In this document: in pieces, positions 10,958 through 20,886 of the stretch
Numbering within the stretch: position 1 is the stretch's first letter
How the letters are laid out: every line of letters starts with the position of its first letter
Assembly: GCA_033675265.1 (NCBI GenBank)
Contig: JAUJYZ010000495.1
Location: 1 to 64,000, forward strand
Direction: 5' to 3'
DNA: 64,000 bases
Source of the DNA: Actinostola sp. cb2023
Taxonomy: Eukaryota; Cnidaria; Anthozoa; Actiniaria; Actinostolidae
The notes under the pieces: generated by a model
Told to the model about the DNA's origin: nothing
The model's input: only the letters and a program-made list of their open reading frames with translations
Database searches by the model: none
Translations under genes and position numbers: made by a program

Positions 10958-12990
10958 TTTTTGTTACGTTGGTTGTATACCATTTCTAGTTCTAAATTAT
11001 TCAGAAAATCGTTTGTTTCTTTACGGCAGTGTACTGTGGCAATATGGTTGTTTCATGGCACCGCCCTCATTCATTGTCCCTTTTACAATAGTATCGTTTA
11101 TTGCGGCTTTATTGCATTCTTCTCCTTCAATCAATCAGTCCTTTATTTTTATTATTTACTTTTATTTTTATTTTTTATTTTGCGAACTCGCAGTATTTAT
11201 CAGTTTTCCTTATAGCCAACTTTTCTTTCATTAGGCTCTATTTCGTGTGTTTTTGTTATGCCGCGCATATTCATAGTTTGCTAGTGTTTTGCATATATTA
11301 GCCGTGCTCTTTACGCCCCTATACTCATTTTATTTCCTACCATTGTTTTTAGTGTCAGTTATTCCCTTGGTAGCCCGGTTTTAATGAATGCCACTCCCTC
11401 CTATTTGTTGGCCGGGAATGATCTTTGTTGGCCGTATTTCATTTGCTGTGCTTTTTGTAAGCTCCCATTGTTTGTACGTCCTTGAACCGTGAATTTAAGT
11501 CCAGGTCCTTTATTTAATTTGTTTCCCTGATTATTTGTTATCTTGTCCGTTTATTCATCTTCAGTCAACGTATATTGCACGAATCTGTTCCATACGTATA
11601 CCCCAGTTTAGCATGTTATTGCCGATTAGTATTTTTGGAAAGTCAAGTTTAGCTTGCTGCACTTGTTGATTTTTGTGTTTATTTTGACAAGAGTTCATAA
11701 CTGTAATGTATTTAAATCGCTTCATTCTTTTGTCATTACTATTGCATATTGCGTCCATTGACTGAGGCCTGTCCCTACAAGCCCCCTATCCAGAAACCCT
11801 TCGTTATTGCACCTGTTGTCATTGATATATTTACATTGTTTCCTGTTTTATTAATTGAATTGTCCATGCATACTCTTCTGAGTTAATCAGATTTCTCCGA
11901 GGGCTGAGGAGCCAGTGGTCTGAGAAGACGATCTATTTTCCCATACACGTTTTCATGATTGATTTTGTATGTTAGGCAGTTAATTTTCCCCGAAGGATGA
12001 GCAGCCAGTACTAGACAGTGGTAGGAGAAGACGTTATATTTGCTCAAATTTCTGTTTTAATGATTTAACTTGTCCATGCATACTTTCAGTTTTGAGTTCA
12101 TTTTCCGGTCCTGCATGACTGGGCTCAGCAGCCATTGTTCTGCATAAGAAGACAAGATTTGTGGAAACTATGTATTGCCTCCTTTCTCACTCCCCGTCAA
12201 TTCGTTTTTATATAATATTTGCAGGCTGAGTAGCTCTATTATTCGTCGAAGCTTCTAGTTCCCCCTGTTACGTTGGTTGTCATACCATTTCTAGTTCTAG
12301 ATTATTCAGAAACTCGTTTGTTTCTTTACGGCAGTGTACTATGGCAATATGTTTGTTTCATGGCACCGCCCTCGATCATTCATTGTCCCTTTTACAATAG
12401 TATCGTTGATTGCGGCTTTATTGCATTCTTTTCCTTCAATCAATCAGTCCTTTATTTATTTATTTATTTATATTATTATTTATATTTATTTATTTATTTA
12501 TATTTTTTCTATTATTTTTTCTATTATTTATTTATTTATTTATTTTTTGCGAACTCATTGTTTATCCCAATTGTATCTGACCTTTGTATATGTTTTATTA
12601 GTTCCGTTTGCTTTAACCCAATTTAGTGGATCTCTCATCGACCGTTGGTCAGTTTTGTTTTGTTTTCAATATATTTCCATTGCCTATGGTAGCCTGAAAG
12701 GGTGTCTAATACCCTAGTCGGATTACTGACGCTCAGGCTGCCATCCCTTGGGTGGGTCCTTTTGCTTCATCATAACAATTATGAGGCTAATCCTTACATA
12801 AGGCTCTTTATCGTTTTCTTTTTGGCTCCCTTATTTATCATGACTACCCAAGGGATGGTAGCTGGGCGTGATACAGTGTTCTAATTATGTTATTCTTCAA
12901 AGTTTTGAGCGTCACTCTGTTACGTTAGTTGTATCATTCACGTTTTCTAAATTATTCGGAAGCTCGTTGTTTTCTTTACGACAGTGTATT
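10958..12990 (+). repeat. Three copies of an internal module
   Basis: A module starting TTACGTTGGTTGTATACCAT and including TTTACGGCAGTGTAC is present at about 10958-11200, 12262-12470 and, shorter and more diverged, 12917-12990. Copies one and two also share the following TTTATTTATT-rich tract. They show that the element grew by internal duplication. Confidence 0.75.
12739..12860. repeat. Imperfect stem-loop
   Basis: GCTGCCATCCCTTGGGTGG at 12739-12757 pairs with CTACCCAAGGGATGGTAGC at 12842-12860. This gives a ~19-bp stem within the split-repeat element. Role unknown. Confidence 0.6.
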
Positions 12991-13562
12991 TAAAGTATAA
13001 TGTTTGTCCTTGATAGCACAGACCACTTTCTTTGCTTTGTCCCTTTTACAAGAATGTCGATATACGAAGCCCTGGCTATATTTGAACGCATGGCTGCATC
13101 CCCCGTACTCTGTCACTCTCTCGGATAAGTTGCACTCTCCCAAGAAGCAGTCTAAAGCTTACTTTTTAGCCATCCTTGCAGTCAAGGAGTTTGCGAAAGT
13201 GTTGAACATCTTGGTATAGGTTGGCATGTTGCCTAATCTCACCATTCTTGAGCTTGAGTGATGATTTATTTCATATTAAAGCTAAATCGTTCTACGTCGG
13301 CACCCGACGAGGTTTGGACTTATTAAGTACGAATTTGTCCGACCGGAGTTCCGTGAGTTATAGGTGTACGCTATAGTAAGTGTTTGTTGAGTTTTGGCGC
13401 TCCTTTTGTTTGAGTTTTGGCGGCCCCTTAGAGGTGTGGTCTACGGCATGGTTTGAGTATTTGCGGCTCCTTATAGAGGTGTGGTCTCGTAGTTTGAGTA
13501 TTGGCGTACTAGTTGTCTTGGGAATGGAACTTGGTGTTTCACCGGCCCTTGTCGCGGTCGGA

Positions 13563-13610
13563 ATTATCTCCATTCCTTACTACGAGCATGAAAGGGACTG
13601 CCGCGAATAG
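13563..13610 (+). repeat. Split direct repeat B1
   Basis: 48 bp from ATTATCTCCATTCCTTACTA to CCGCGAATAG, repeated at 13818-13865. Only AATG separates it from A2; in split-repeat elements this B-A junction corresponds to the joined ends of the circular form. Confidence 0.85.
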
Positions 13611-13614
13611 AATG

Positions 13615-13692
13615 CTATTCGCACCAGTCCCTTGCAGAGCGAGTATATAAGGAACGCCCACTAATCAACTCTGCCCAATTCAAGTAACTAGC
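13615..13692 (+). repeat. Split direct repeat A2
   Basis: 78-bp copy of A1 (9492-9569) with no difference that I can see. Identity of A1 and A2 suggests that the insertion is recent. Confidence 0.85.
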
Positions 13693-13817
13693 ATTATGTC
13701 GCCCACTCAGTCAAGCTGATCTCTTTCGTGCTCACTTCCTTGACGCCGCATTCAATTCTAGTCCGCACCTTCCCTCCCCCTTTTTCAGTTTTATTTCAGT
13801 CTCCATTGAATACGGTC

Positions 13818-13865
13818 ATTATCTCCATTCCTTACTACGAGCATGAAAGGGACTGCCGCGAATAG
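13818..13865 (+). repeat. Split direct repeat B2, right end of the element
   Basis: 48-bp copy of B1. It ends GCGAATAG, the inverse of the left terminal CTATTCGC; the interrupted gene resumes at the next base. Confidence 0.85.
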
Positions 13866-14284
13866 TATGCTATGTGCGTTCTTGCCACAGAACATCAACT
13901 GCGTGAGCAACGCAATGCAACTAATCCTGCCATATTCAAAATAGTGTCAGTCGATCCCACCTTTAACCTGGGAGCATTTGACGTCACTGTAATGACACAC
14001 GAGCACGGGCTGGTGAAAAGCAAACGCACTGGAAAACACCCCGTCGTCATGGGACCGCTACTGGTTCACAGGCGAAAGCAGTTCTCCAACTACTACTACA
14101 TGATGTCGTCACTAGTAGAGCTTCGACCGTCTCTCTCGGACATCCAAGCCTTTGGTACTGATGGAGAGAAAGCGTTGCATCAAGGGTTATCCAAGCCATG
14201 CCATAGTGCAAAGTTCCTGAGATGCTTTGGACACTTCATGACCAAAAAGCATCGAGACTATTGTATGATGCGTTTATAAAGAAC

Positions 14285-14316
<32 letters not shown>

Positions 14317-14395
14317 ATCAAAGACAAGCTATCCTCACTTGGCGTGGCAAAACAATTTCATTCCGCCTTTTTACGTGATATATTTGGTAACGACA
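13866..14395 (+). pseudogene. SWIM-family transposase-like gene, part 3 (MULE-type DDE domain)
   Basis: Reads YAMCVLATEHQLREQ, then FKIVSVDPTFNLGAFDVTVM, then QAFGTDGEKAL and AKFLRCFGHF. A first aspartate in VDPTF, a second in TDGE and a downstream LRC..H block are the pattern of the Mutator-like (MULE) DDE fold. At about 14239 a ~73-bp insertion ending in (ATT)n interrupts the frame. NIKDKLSSLGVAKQFHSAFL continues from 14313. The segment ends near a possible donor at 14388, after which the Crypton gene intervenes. The next expected block (LGLVDSSSDDDF in the second copy at 54.07 kb) is missing here. Confidence 0.55.
14239..14312 (+). mobile_element. Short insertion ending in (ATT)n
   Basis: About 73 bp between two halves of a conserved block (GHF then NIKDKL). 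It ends in about ten ATT units after GTTTATAAAGAAC. The simple-repeat tail at one end resembles the 3' end of a 5'-truncated LINE or SINE. No clear target duplication seen. Confidence 0.45.
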
Positions 14396-14410
14396 TAGGT
14401 ACTGTGCACC

Positions 14411-15794
14411 ATGTCGCGACAAAATACTGTATCTCAGTATACAGTGGTAAGTTCACAGCACAATTAATGAAATAATATATCAATTTTCATTGTTTTATTT
14501 AAGAAATAGAGTTTAGAAAATATGTTTCAACAAGAGTCACAGCACGTACGATTGTTTCAAAACGACGGCCAAGGATGTAAGGTCTGTCACTTTTCACAAA
14601 TTAATAATTCAGCTGAATGATTACCAATCTAACTTAAAAGTATACCATCGATTAGCAATGACTTTTTTAATGTCACTTTCTTTCAGCTTGGGCTAGTGAA
14701 AAGAAAATATCCAAAGAACTCCATGAGTTATGCATCGAAGAGCTAGACGAAATCCTGCGTCTCTTTTACGCCGAGTCGAGAAATCAAAATGGCGAGGAAT
14801 ACAGCAGAAGTACACTACTTGGATTCCGAAGTGGCATCGAAAGATACCTCAACAGCCCCCCATACAATAAAGGAATTAAAATAGCCTCCAACCCATCCTT
14901 TCAAAAGTCTAACTTGATGTTGGATGCTAAGCTAAAGCAACTCAAGCAATGGGGAAAAGAAAATGTTAAACACAAACCTGTCATTGAAGCCGAAGATCTG
15001 AAGAAACTAAAATCAAGCAATGCACTCTCCTGCTGTACTCCTCTTGGCCTTGTAAGAAACATCTGGTTCCACATTACCATCTATTGGTGTCGCAGGGGCC
15101 GTGAAGGTCAAAGGGGCCTGACAAAATCAAGTTTCCAGTTCTCGACAGATGAAAATAACAAACCGTACGCTAGAATGGCGCACGACGAAGCTACCAAGAA
15201 TCACCAGGGTGGAATCAGTGACCAACAAAGCTTTGAAAAAGAAGCCCGAATGTACCAGACTGACGATCCCAATGATGGCTATAATGCTCTACGCCTTTAC
15301 CTGTCCAAGCTTAATCCAAAATGCAATGCATTTTTTCAGTTGCCTAAGCGAAATTGGTCGAGTCCAGAAGAGTCATTTTGGTACGAAAATCGTTGCCTTG
15401 GAGTAAACACACTCGGAGGGATGATGAAAGATATCAGTGTCTCTGCAAAACTGTCCAAGGTCTATACCAACCACAGCGTTAGGGCAACAGCAATCACTTT
15501 GTGGTCCAACGCTGGATTAGCTAACCGCCATATAATGGCCATATCTGGTCACAGAAACGAAATGTCGCTAAAGTGCTACAACTCCAGGCCATCATCAAGT
15601 CAGCTCCAGCAGAGTGTAGTGATGTAATTTCTCAAGCACTTATCCCAAGCGAAAGTCAGCCTAGTCGTAGCGGAATGCAGACATCTCAGAGCTACACTCA
15701 GAGCTCTGCTTTTACCAGTCAAGATATGACCTTTGGTACCATGTTTGACGGATGCTCCATTGGCACTGTAAACATCGCTATCAACCACAAGTGA
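14411..15794 (+). mobile_element. Crypton-type tyrosine recombinase element
   Basis: Contains a DUF3504/KIAA1958-like tyrosine recombinase gene and little else. Cryptons move as circles by a tyrosine recombinase without long terminal repeats. No terminal repeats could be recognised, so these limits are those of coding evidence: a possible first exon from ATG 14411 to the donor at 14450, the main exon from 14687, and a shifted C-terminal tail to 15794. Confidence 0.6.
14687..15627 (+). CDS. Crypton/DUF3504 tyrosine recombinase, main exon
   Basis: Starts after a CTTTCAG acceptor (14686) and is open for ~313 codons. The N-terminal half has the core-binding-like pattern (ELDEILRLFYAESRNQNGEE, then YSRSTLLGFRSGIERYL). 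The catalytic half has the first arginine in YWCRRGRE, then HSVRATAITLWSNAG, ISGHRNEMSL and the presumed nucleophile tyrosine in CYNSR: the R...HxxR...H...Y series of tyrosine recombinases. After SSSQL the frame stops at 15627, but another frame continues to 15794 with CSDVISQALI and a tail MFDGCSIGTVNI, typical of family C-termini. One frameshift therefore removes about 60 residues; the catalytic residues are upstream of it. It sits in an intron-like position of the SWIM-family pseudogene. Confidence 0.7.
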
Positions 15795-16128
15795 ACCGAA
15801 CGCCACGAGTTCACTCAAAGATTTGACGTTTTTGACTTGATTTTCGTGTTTGAGAGTCTTCTTTGAAGTCTTATTTTATCACTTACAGTCATTCTTCTCT
15901 ATATTAAGTACCAGATTTTATGTATTAAAGTAGATTCTTCGATATCGAAAGCTTTTTCACTCGACTATTTCGTGCTCAGTTTGCATTGCCGTCCGTACGT
16001 TTGTACAAATTGTAAAACGGAATCTGATTGGCCGTCGTGACATCTCGAGCAATGTAAGGAGAATTCAGTAATTGATATTCATAATAAAGTTATTATTTCC
16101 CTCTTATCTTTCGTCTTCTATTTTATAA
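15795..16128. other. Non-coding stretch downstream of the Crypton
   Basis: AT-rich, no ORF recognised. ATATTCATAATAAAG near 16076-16090 could hold a polyadenylation signal. Confidence 0.4.
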
Positions 16129-16265
16129 AACAAATAGAAAACGTTTTCCCGTGTTTACATAGCCTGATAACCGGCGAGGTTTTACACAGAGCTCGAGACT
16201 TCTCCCAAACTTTCCCGAGTGTTTATATCAGGCTATGTAAACACGGGAAACGTTTTCTATTTGTT
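16129..16265. mobile_element. 137-bp foldback element
   Basis: Arms of about 40 bp (16129-16168 and 16226-16265), starting AACAAATAGAAAACGTTTTC and ending with its inverse, around a ~57-bp spacer. One arm carries one extra T. It lies just before the splice acceptor at 16285. Structure of a miniature inverted-repeat element; superfamily not identifiable. Confidence 0.75.
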
Positions 16266-16284
16266 AAATATATGTTGATGTTAT

Positions 16285-18248
16285 AGGAGAAATGGGACCA
16301 ATTGGAAAAAGAGCTACTTCCGGCGGATCTGAGCCCGCTTTCCATGAGTGGTTCTGCAAACAGAAGGCATCAGACATGCAAAGTCATATGCTGTCGTCCC
16401 TAAGGAGAGACGTTGGTTTGGGTTCTCCTCCTGAGCCTTACTACCAGAATAATAGTGAATGCATGAATGAAGTCATCAAAGACCAAGTCAAATATCAAGA
16501 AAGTGAATTGCCGGATTTCATAGACAATGTGTCAGTTATTGTTGACCGGCACAAAGACCTGCTACGCAAAGCCGTGGCACGAACCGGTGAATGGCAACTT
16601 CTACCGGGATTCGGATTCCTGGAAAGGCCTGACTGGTTTTAAAATGACGCCTCAACAAAGAGAAGCACACATGAAGGTTGTCATGGGAGTCGAATTGACT
16701 GAAGATAGAGCCATGTTCGAGCATCCCTCGACCCAACCCAGTTCCACAATGCCACTTCTTTCAATGGGTTACGACAGTATTCCCAACATATCCATATACT
16801 CGCTGAAAAAAATGTGGAAAGAATCGCGGGAAATTGTAGGCTCACCAGGTTACATTCAACCCGTAGCTGGGTCAAGCTGTCCATTTGCCAGACAAGTGTA
16901 CTATTCCAAGCAGCCCAGTAAACCACTAGTGGTGACACTACTACCAATGAAAAAGAATGCAGTTGGTCGCAACTTTGCTTGTGATTCTGGGTGCGCTCAA
17001 TATGCATACCTTAAATTGTGCTGTCATACCGTGGCCACAGCGGAGGTGAATCATGTACTGAAAGAGTACATAGAGTTCTTAGAAAGAAATGTTGAGCTAC
17101 CAAACCTCCATCAGTTGTCAGTCAAAAGCAATACACGAAATGGCGCGGGAAGAAAAGGAGGCCAAGCAGCTAGGGAAAGAAAGCGTGCCAGGGGAAAACA
17201 GCCAGTATTAGTTACCACATTTCCAGGCCTCCAAACAAATGTATCGGCTGGAACGGGTGCTTCGTTTGGTGGTCCCCAACCACAGGCCTACAACGCTGGA
17301 GCCTCCTCTGGAACAGGTGCTTCGTTTGGTGGTCCCCAACCACAGGCCTACAACGCTGGAGCCTCCTCTGGAACTGTTGCCTCGGTTGGTGGTCCCCATC
17401 CACAGGCCTACAACGCTGGAGCCTTCTCTGGAACTGTTGCCTCGTTTGTTTGGTGGTCCCCATCCACAGGCCTACAACGCTGGAGCCTTCTCTGGAACGG
17501 GTGCTTTGTTTGGTGGTCTCCGTCCACAGGCCTACAACGCTGGAGCCTCCTCTGGAACGGGTGCTTTGTTTGGTGGTTCCCATCCACAGGCCTACAACGC
17601 TGGAGCCTCCTCTGGAACTGTTGCCTCATTTGGTGGTCCCCATCCACAGGCCTACAACGCTGGAGCCTCCTCTGGAACTGTTGCCTCGTTTGGTGGTCCC
17701 CATCCACAGGCCTACAACGCTGGAGCCTCCTCTGGAACGGGTGCTTCGTTTGGTGGTCTCCATCCACAGGCTACAACGCTGGAGCCTCTTCTGGAACTGT
17801 TGCCTCGTTTGGTGGTCCCCAAACACAGACCTACAACGCTGGAGTCCCGCTCCAACCAAAGCCGGGATATCCCAGTCCCCCGGTTGGCGCCTTCTATATT
17901 TACCTGTTACAGTTTTGCCCTTCCCAAGTATCGAAATGCTATGGGTGTATGCAGAATTTGAAACCGGGCGGTTGTATTGGAAATCCTCCATACGACTTGG
18001 TGATAGTCACAAAGATGAATCGAGAGTATCAAACAGCCAACGGCGATGTGGCATCAAAATTATCGAATGTGTACTTCCATTGCCACGCTAGATGCATTCA
18101 AAAGAAGCAGCCATATTTTGTTTCCTATTTGTGTCTTTGCCCTTCTGCCATAAGTGCACACCTTTTGTCATGTCACAAGATTTTTTTGATATTTGCATAT
18201 GAAGGTGATTTTTTTGATTGGGCATATGAAGACATATTACGGCTGTAG
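16285..18248 (+). pseudogene. SWIM-family transposase-like gene, part 4 (SWIM zinc finger and C-terminus)
   Basis: Follows a TTATAG acceptor. It reads EKWDQLEKE, then after a shift AFHEWFCKQK and YYQNNSECMNEVIKDQVKYQ, then after another shift near 16610 MTPQQREAHMKVVMG. A zinc-binding block FACDSGCAQYAYLKLCCHTV at about 16975-17035 is a SWIM-type finger (C-x3-C...C-x-H). Next comes a 60-bp coding minisatellite (17255-17830) and a conserved end GYPSPPVGAF, CYGCMQNLKPGG, SKLSNVYFHCHARCIQKKQP. The homologous blocks appear in the same order in the second copy at 54.07-55.46 kb. At least three frameshifts make this a pseudogene. SWIM fingers bind DNA or protein and are common in MULE transposases. 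Confidence 0.6.
17255..17830 (+). repeat. 60-bp coding minisatellite
   Basis: About ten units encoding Gly-Gly-Pro-His-Pro-Gln-Ala-Tyr-Asn-Ala-Gly-Ala-Ser-Ser-Gly-Thr-Val-Ala-Ser-Phe variants. An extra GTTT near 17446 moves the repeat into another frame (WSPSTGLQRWSLLWN), and a lost base near 17770 moves it again. In the family this region is a low-complexity linker between the SWIM finger and the C-terminal domain. Confidence 0.9.
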
Positions 18249-19706
18249 ATCCTTGATGGGGGGGGGGGGGGGGGGGGGGGGAGGGGGGGGGGGGGGCGGT
18301 GATGGAGGTGTTGGAGGGGGAAGTTTCTGGGTTGGGAGACTCTACAAAGTGGGGATCATCGTCGTGCCTGTTAAAATTACCGCTGAGGGTGTTATTAGAA
18401 TAAATAATATTGACCTACTTGTCAGGAAGCTAATTAATTTTCATTTATAATTAAACTCTTTTGTTCATTCTCGGGTACAATATTTACGACGAGCATCCAC
18501 ATCACTCTTTATTTGAGAGTTCCAAGCCCCCACCCTCCACTCCCCCCCCCCCCCCCAAGAAAAAAACACCCCCCCCCCCCAAGAAAACCCCCCCCCCCCC
18601 CCCCCAAGAAAAAACATCCCGAACCGTCTCCCCCTGCGGGCTGGAGTGTAAGTTGTATATTTTAGCTCATCCATTCGGCCATCATTTTATCATTATTCAA
18701 AAAAGAAAAAGATTGATATTGTTATTGATCTTCCCAGAGAAGGGATAATAATAGCCAATGTACACAGCGGAGCACAAAGCATTCCTGAAGTCCATGTACT
18801 GCTCAATTGAAATAACATTCCGTGATGACTTTTATCAGACAATTATTTTTGATATTGGTACGTGCAAAATAATTACTCGGGCCCTTCCGAAGGAAGCCCG
18901 AGTTATAAAATGGGTTTTTCGGTAGTAGTAGTAGTAGTTGTAGTTTTGTTTGGTCAAAGAATGAAGAAAGTATGCGACGTATTTAATCGTATCGAGTTTC
19001 AAGATTACTCAGCAGATAAGAAAAAACAAACGACACACAGGACTCAAGTAGATTTGAATCTTAGTTTTGAAAGCAACATGCCGTTAATAACCCGTTCCTG
19101 AGCAGCTTCGTATTATGTCTCTGAAGCTAGAGAGCAAGGGTTTGATTTTTCAGTAGATTTTGTTTTGATAGCTATTATCGCTTTGCTTGCTGCCTGACTG
19201 TCGTCACGCGCCGTGAAAAACCGTTTAAAAAGTATCCGACAGTAAAACGAAACACATTTCTCAGATATATAATGAATGTTTATTTGATTCGACGTTTGAA
19301 AAATTCAGAAGGAAAAGAAATCGTAGAAATCGTACTTCAAAAAACTTCATCAAAGCAAAGGCGAGCAAGGTCAATGTCCGAAATTTGGGTTCATGCCAAA
19401 GTAGTTTTAATAGCCTATTTATATACTTGCACAATAGAAAAGCGCATTAATTTTAGAACCGCCGCGCAATGATATTTAAAGCAGAATTTCCACGCTGAAA
19501 ACAAGTCAGTGAACGGCAAAAATACAATCATCAAATCAAAACGTCATTAGATATTAGGGATCTGTTGCAGAAGAAGACGCTCAATGAGCGTATAGTCGGG
19601 TATTATGACAATGACAGTTGCGTGACGAGAAACTATTTGTGTCGATGACTCATAAAGATTCGTGGAGGTACGTCTGTATTACATCTTTAAACGTACTTGA
19701 GGTCAC
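18249..19706. other. Low-complexity and non-coding stretch
   Basis: A poly-G tract (about 18259-18296) is followed at ~250 bp by a poly-C tract (about 18541-18606), a G-run and C-run facing each other. A short GTAGTAGTAG run lies near 18921. Small inverted repeat CGGGCCCTTCCGAAGGAAGCCCG near 18880. No gene supported. Confidence 0.5.
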
Positions 19707-20693
19707 TTGAGGTTGCATATTCATGGCGCCACAAACGTGTCAAATAGTTTCCGACCGTATATCGAACTTAATCCGAAGTATTGTTCGCTCAGGGCAGATA
19801 CTGAGATATTGCTAAGTCATCGTATTCGACGACTAGAAGTGAAAGAAGCAGTTGACCTGTGCAGAAGAGAAATTATGTTGTATCCAAGGCAAGCCATCCA
19901 TCAGTTCCTCTTAAATACGCTCTCACATACAAACGCATACGCCGATTCGTGTGGGCCCACTCTAAAAGATGTTGAGCGTTTTCGACAGGGCCTTTACATG
20001 AACTCATCAAAAGCAAATCAATTGAACTCAAAGTCAAAAGGTAATCAATTAAACTCAAGCTCAAAAGCAAATCAAATGAACTCAAGAACTATAATACAAA
20101 TGAACTCTAATGTTGACTTAAATGTGAACTCAACTGAGTACTGCCTAGCCAAGCATGTACACCACAACTTGAAGCCAGATGTACTGATTCAGAAGTGTGA
20201 TTCCAACATGAACAAATCCAAAGATGAGAAAACAACTTTGAAATCGCATCAAGAAGAACACAAATCTGAGGCGAAAATGAAGTCAATCCTTGTTTACATT
20301 CTGTTTATATTTTTTATTGTGTTAATGCTGTTAAAAATAGTATTTTTCTATATCAAAGAGAGAGTTTTAATGGAGTGCATATACCGTCGTTATCACCGTC
20401 ATACCGTCATGGCCAACTATCAAGGTGAACAAGCAAGTTTGACTGAAAATAGACTAAGTGCTATAGATGCCTTTGTAAATATATCTGAAGCCAGTGTACA
20501 AGTTAAGCTGAATGTCAATAATCATGAATTGAATACAATAAACAATGTAAGATCTCGCTATGCCATGTTTGTTGCTTGTGATAGTACGTGCACGGTTAGT
20601 ACTAGTAGTAGAATACACCGCCATGCTCATCGTGATCGAGAGCCAAGCAGAATTTCTTTCAAAAGCTTGACGTCTATTTTCCGAAAAAAGTAG
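19707..20693 (+). CDS. Hypothetical protein with one membrane segment, upstream part of the 2A/protease unit
   Basis: Open for 329 codons, without an ATG at its start (first in-frame ATG at about codon 57), so an upstream exon or earlier start is likely. Visible features: an asparagine/serine/lysine-rich repeat at residues ~98-128 (units of MNSSKANQLNS type) and one hydrophobic segment at ~192-217 (ILVYILFIFFIVLMLLKIVF) followed by positive charges. The C-terminus is serine/arginine-rich. No known domain. The reading frame of the next gene is open across this stop codon, and one base inserted or lost in the A6 run at 20684-20689 would fuse the two. So this is probably the N-terminal part of the same polyprotein. 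It may anchor the product in a membrane. Confidence 0.5.
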   Translation: MRLHIHGATNVSNSFRPYIELNPKYCSLRADTEILLSHRIRRLEVKEAVDLCRREIMLYPRQAIHQFLLNTLSHTNAYADSCGPTLKDVERFRQGLYMNSSKANQLNSKSKGNQLNSSSKANQMNSRTIIQMNSNVDLNVNSTEYCLAKHVHHNLKPDVLIQKCDSNMNKSKDEKTTLKSHQEEHKSEAKMKSILVYILFIFFIVLMLLKIVFFYIKERVLMECIYRRYHRHTVMANYQGEQASLTENRLSAIDAFVNISEASVQVKLNVNNHELNTINNVRSRYAMFVACDSTCTVSTSSRIHRHAHRDREPSRISFKSLTSIFRKK

Positions 20694-20886
20694 TAGGAAA
20701 TTAAGAAAGTACATTCGACGTATCATCAAGAAACAGGTTCTAGCATCGTCAAATATTCATATTTTTCTCAAGAATATACGTATTATTGCCCTGAATGTTT
20801 ACTCTTACTCTGATGTTAAATGCAAAGTACACTACAGAAGTAGAAGACATTCTTTCAGCAAAACTACCTATGGGTCTCCACAACAA

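Larger units (their letters stand above)
9491..13865 (+). mobile_element. Non-autonomous element with split direct repeats (Ngaro-like architecture)
   Basis: The ends are organised as A1 (9492-9569) - interior - B1 (13563-13610) - A2 (13615-13692) - B2 (13818-13865). A1 and A2 are 78-bp identical copies and B1 and B2 are 48-bp near-identical copies. The outermost 8 bp are mutually inverted (CTATTCGC and GCGAATAG). This A-B-A-B split-direct-repeat layout is known from Ngaro-type tyrosine-recombinase retroelements, which insert without target duplication. Leaving the element out rejoins the host frame (GAPD then YAMCVLATEH). The interior has no RT, RNase H or recombinase ORF; it consists of tandem repeats and duplicated modules, so it would depend on enzymes from elsewhere. 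Assignment to Ngaro is inference from structure alone. Confidence 0.6.

Noticed and set aside
10961..12717. Short hydrophobic ORFs (Phe/Leu/Tyr rich) at 10961-11301 and 12273-12717
   Set aside because: They arise from TTTATT-rich duplicated modules of the split-repeat element.
17208..17991. Several antisense ORFs of 60-123 aa
   Set aside because: They are antisense readings of the coding minisatellite in the SWIM-family pseudogene.
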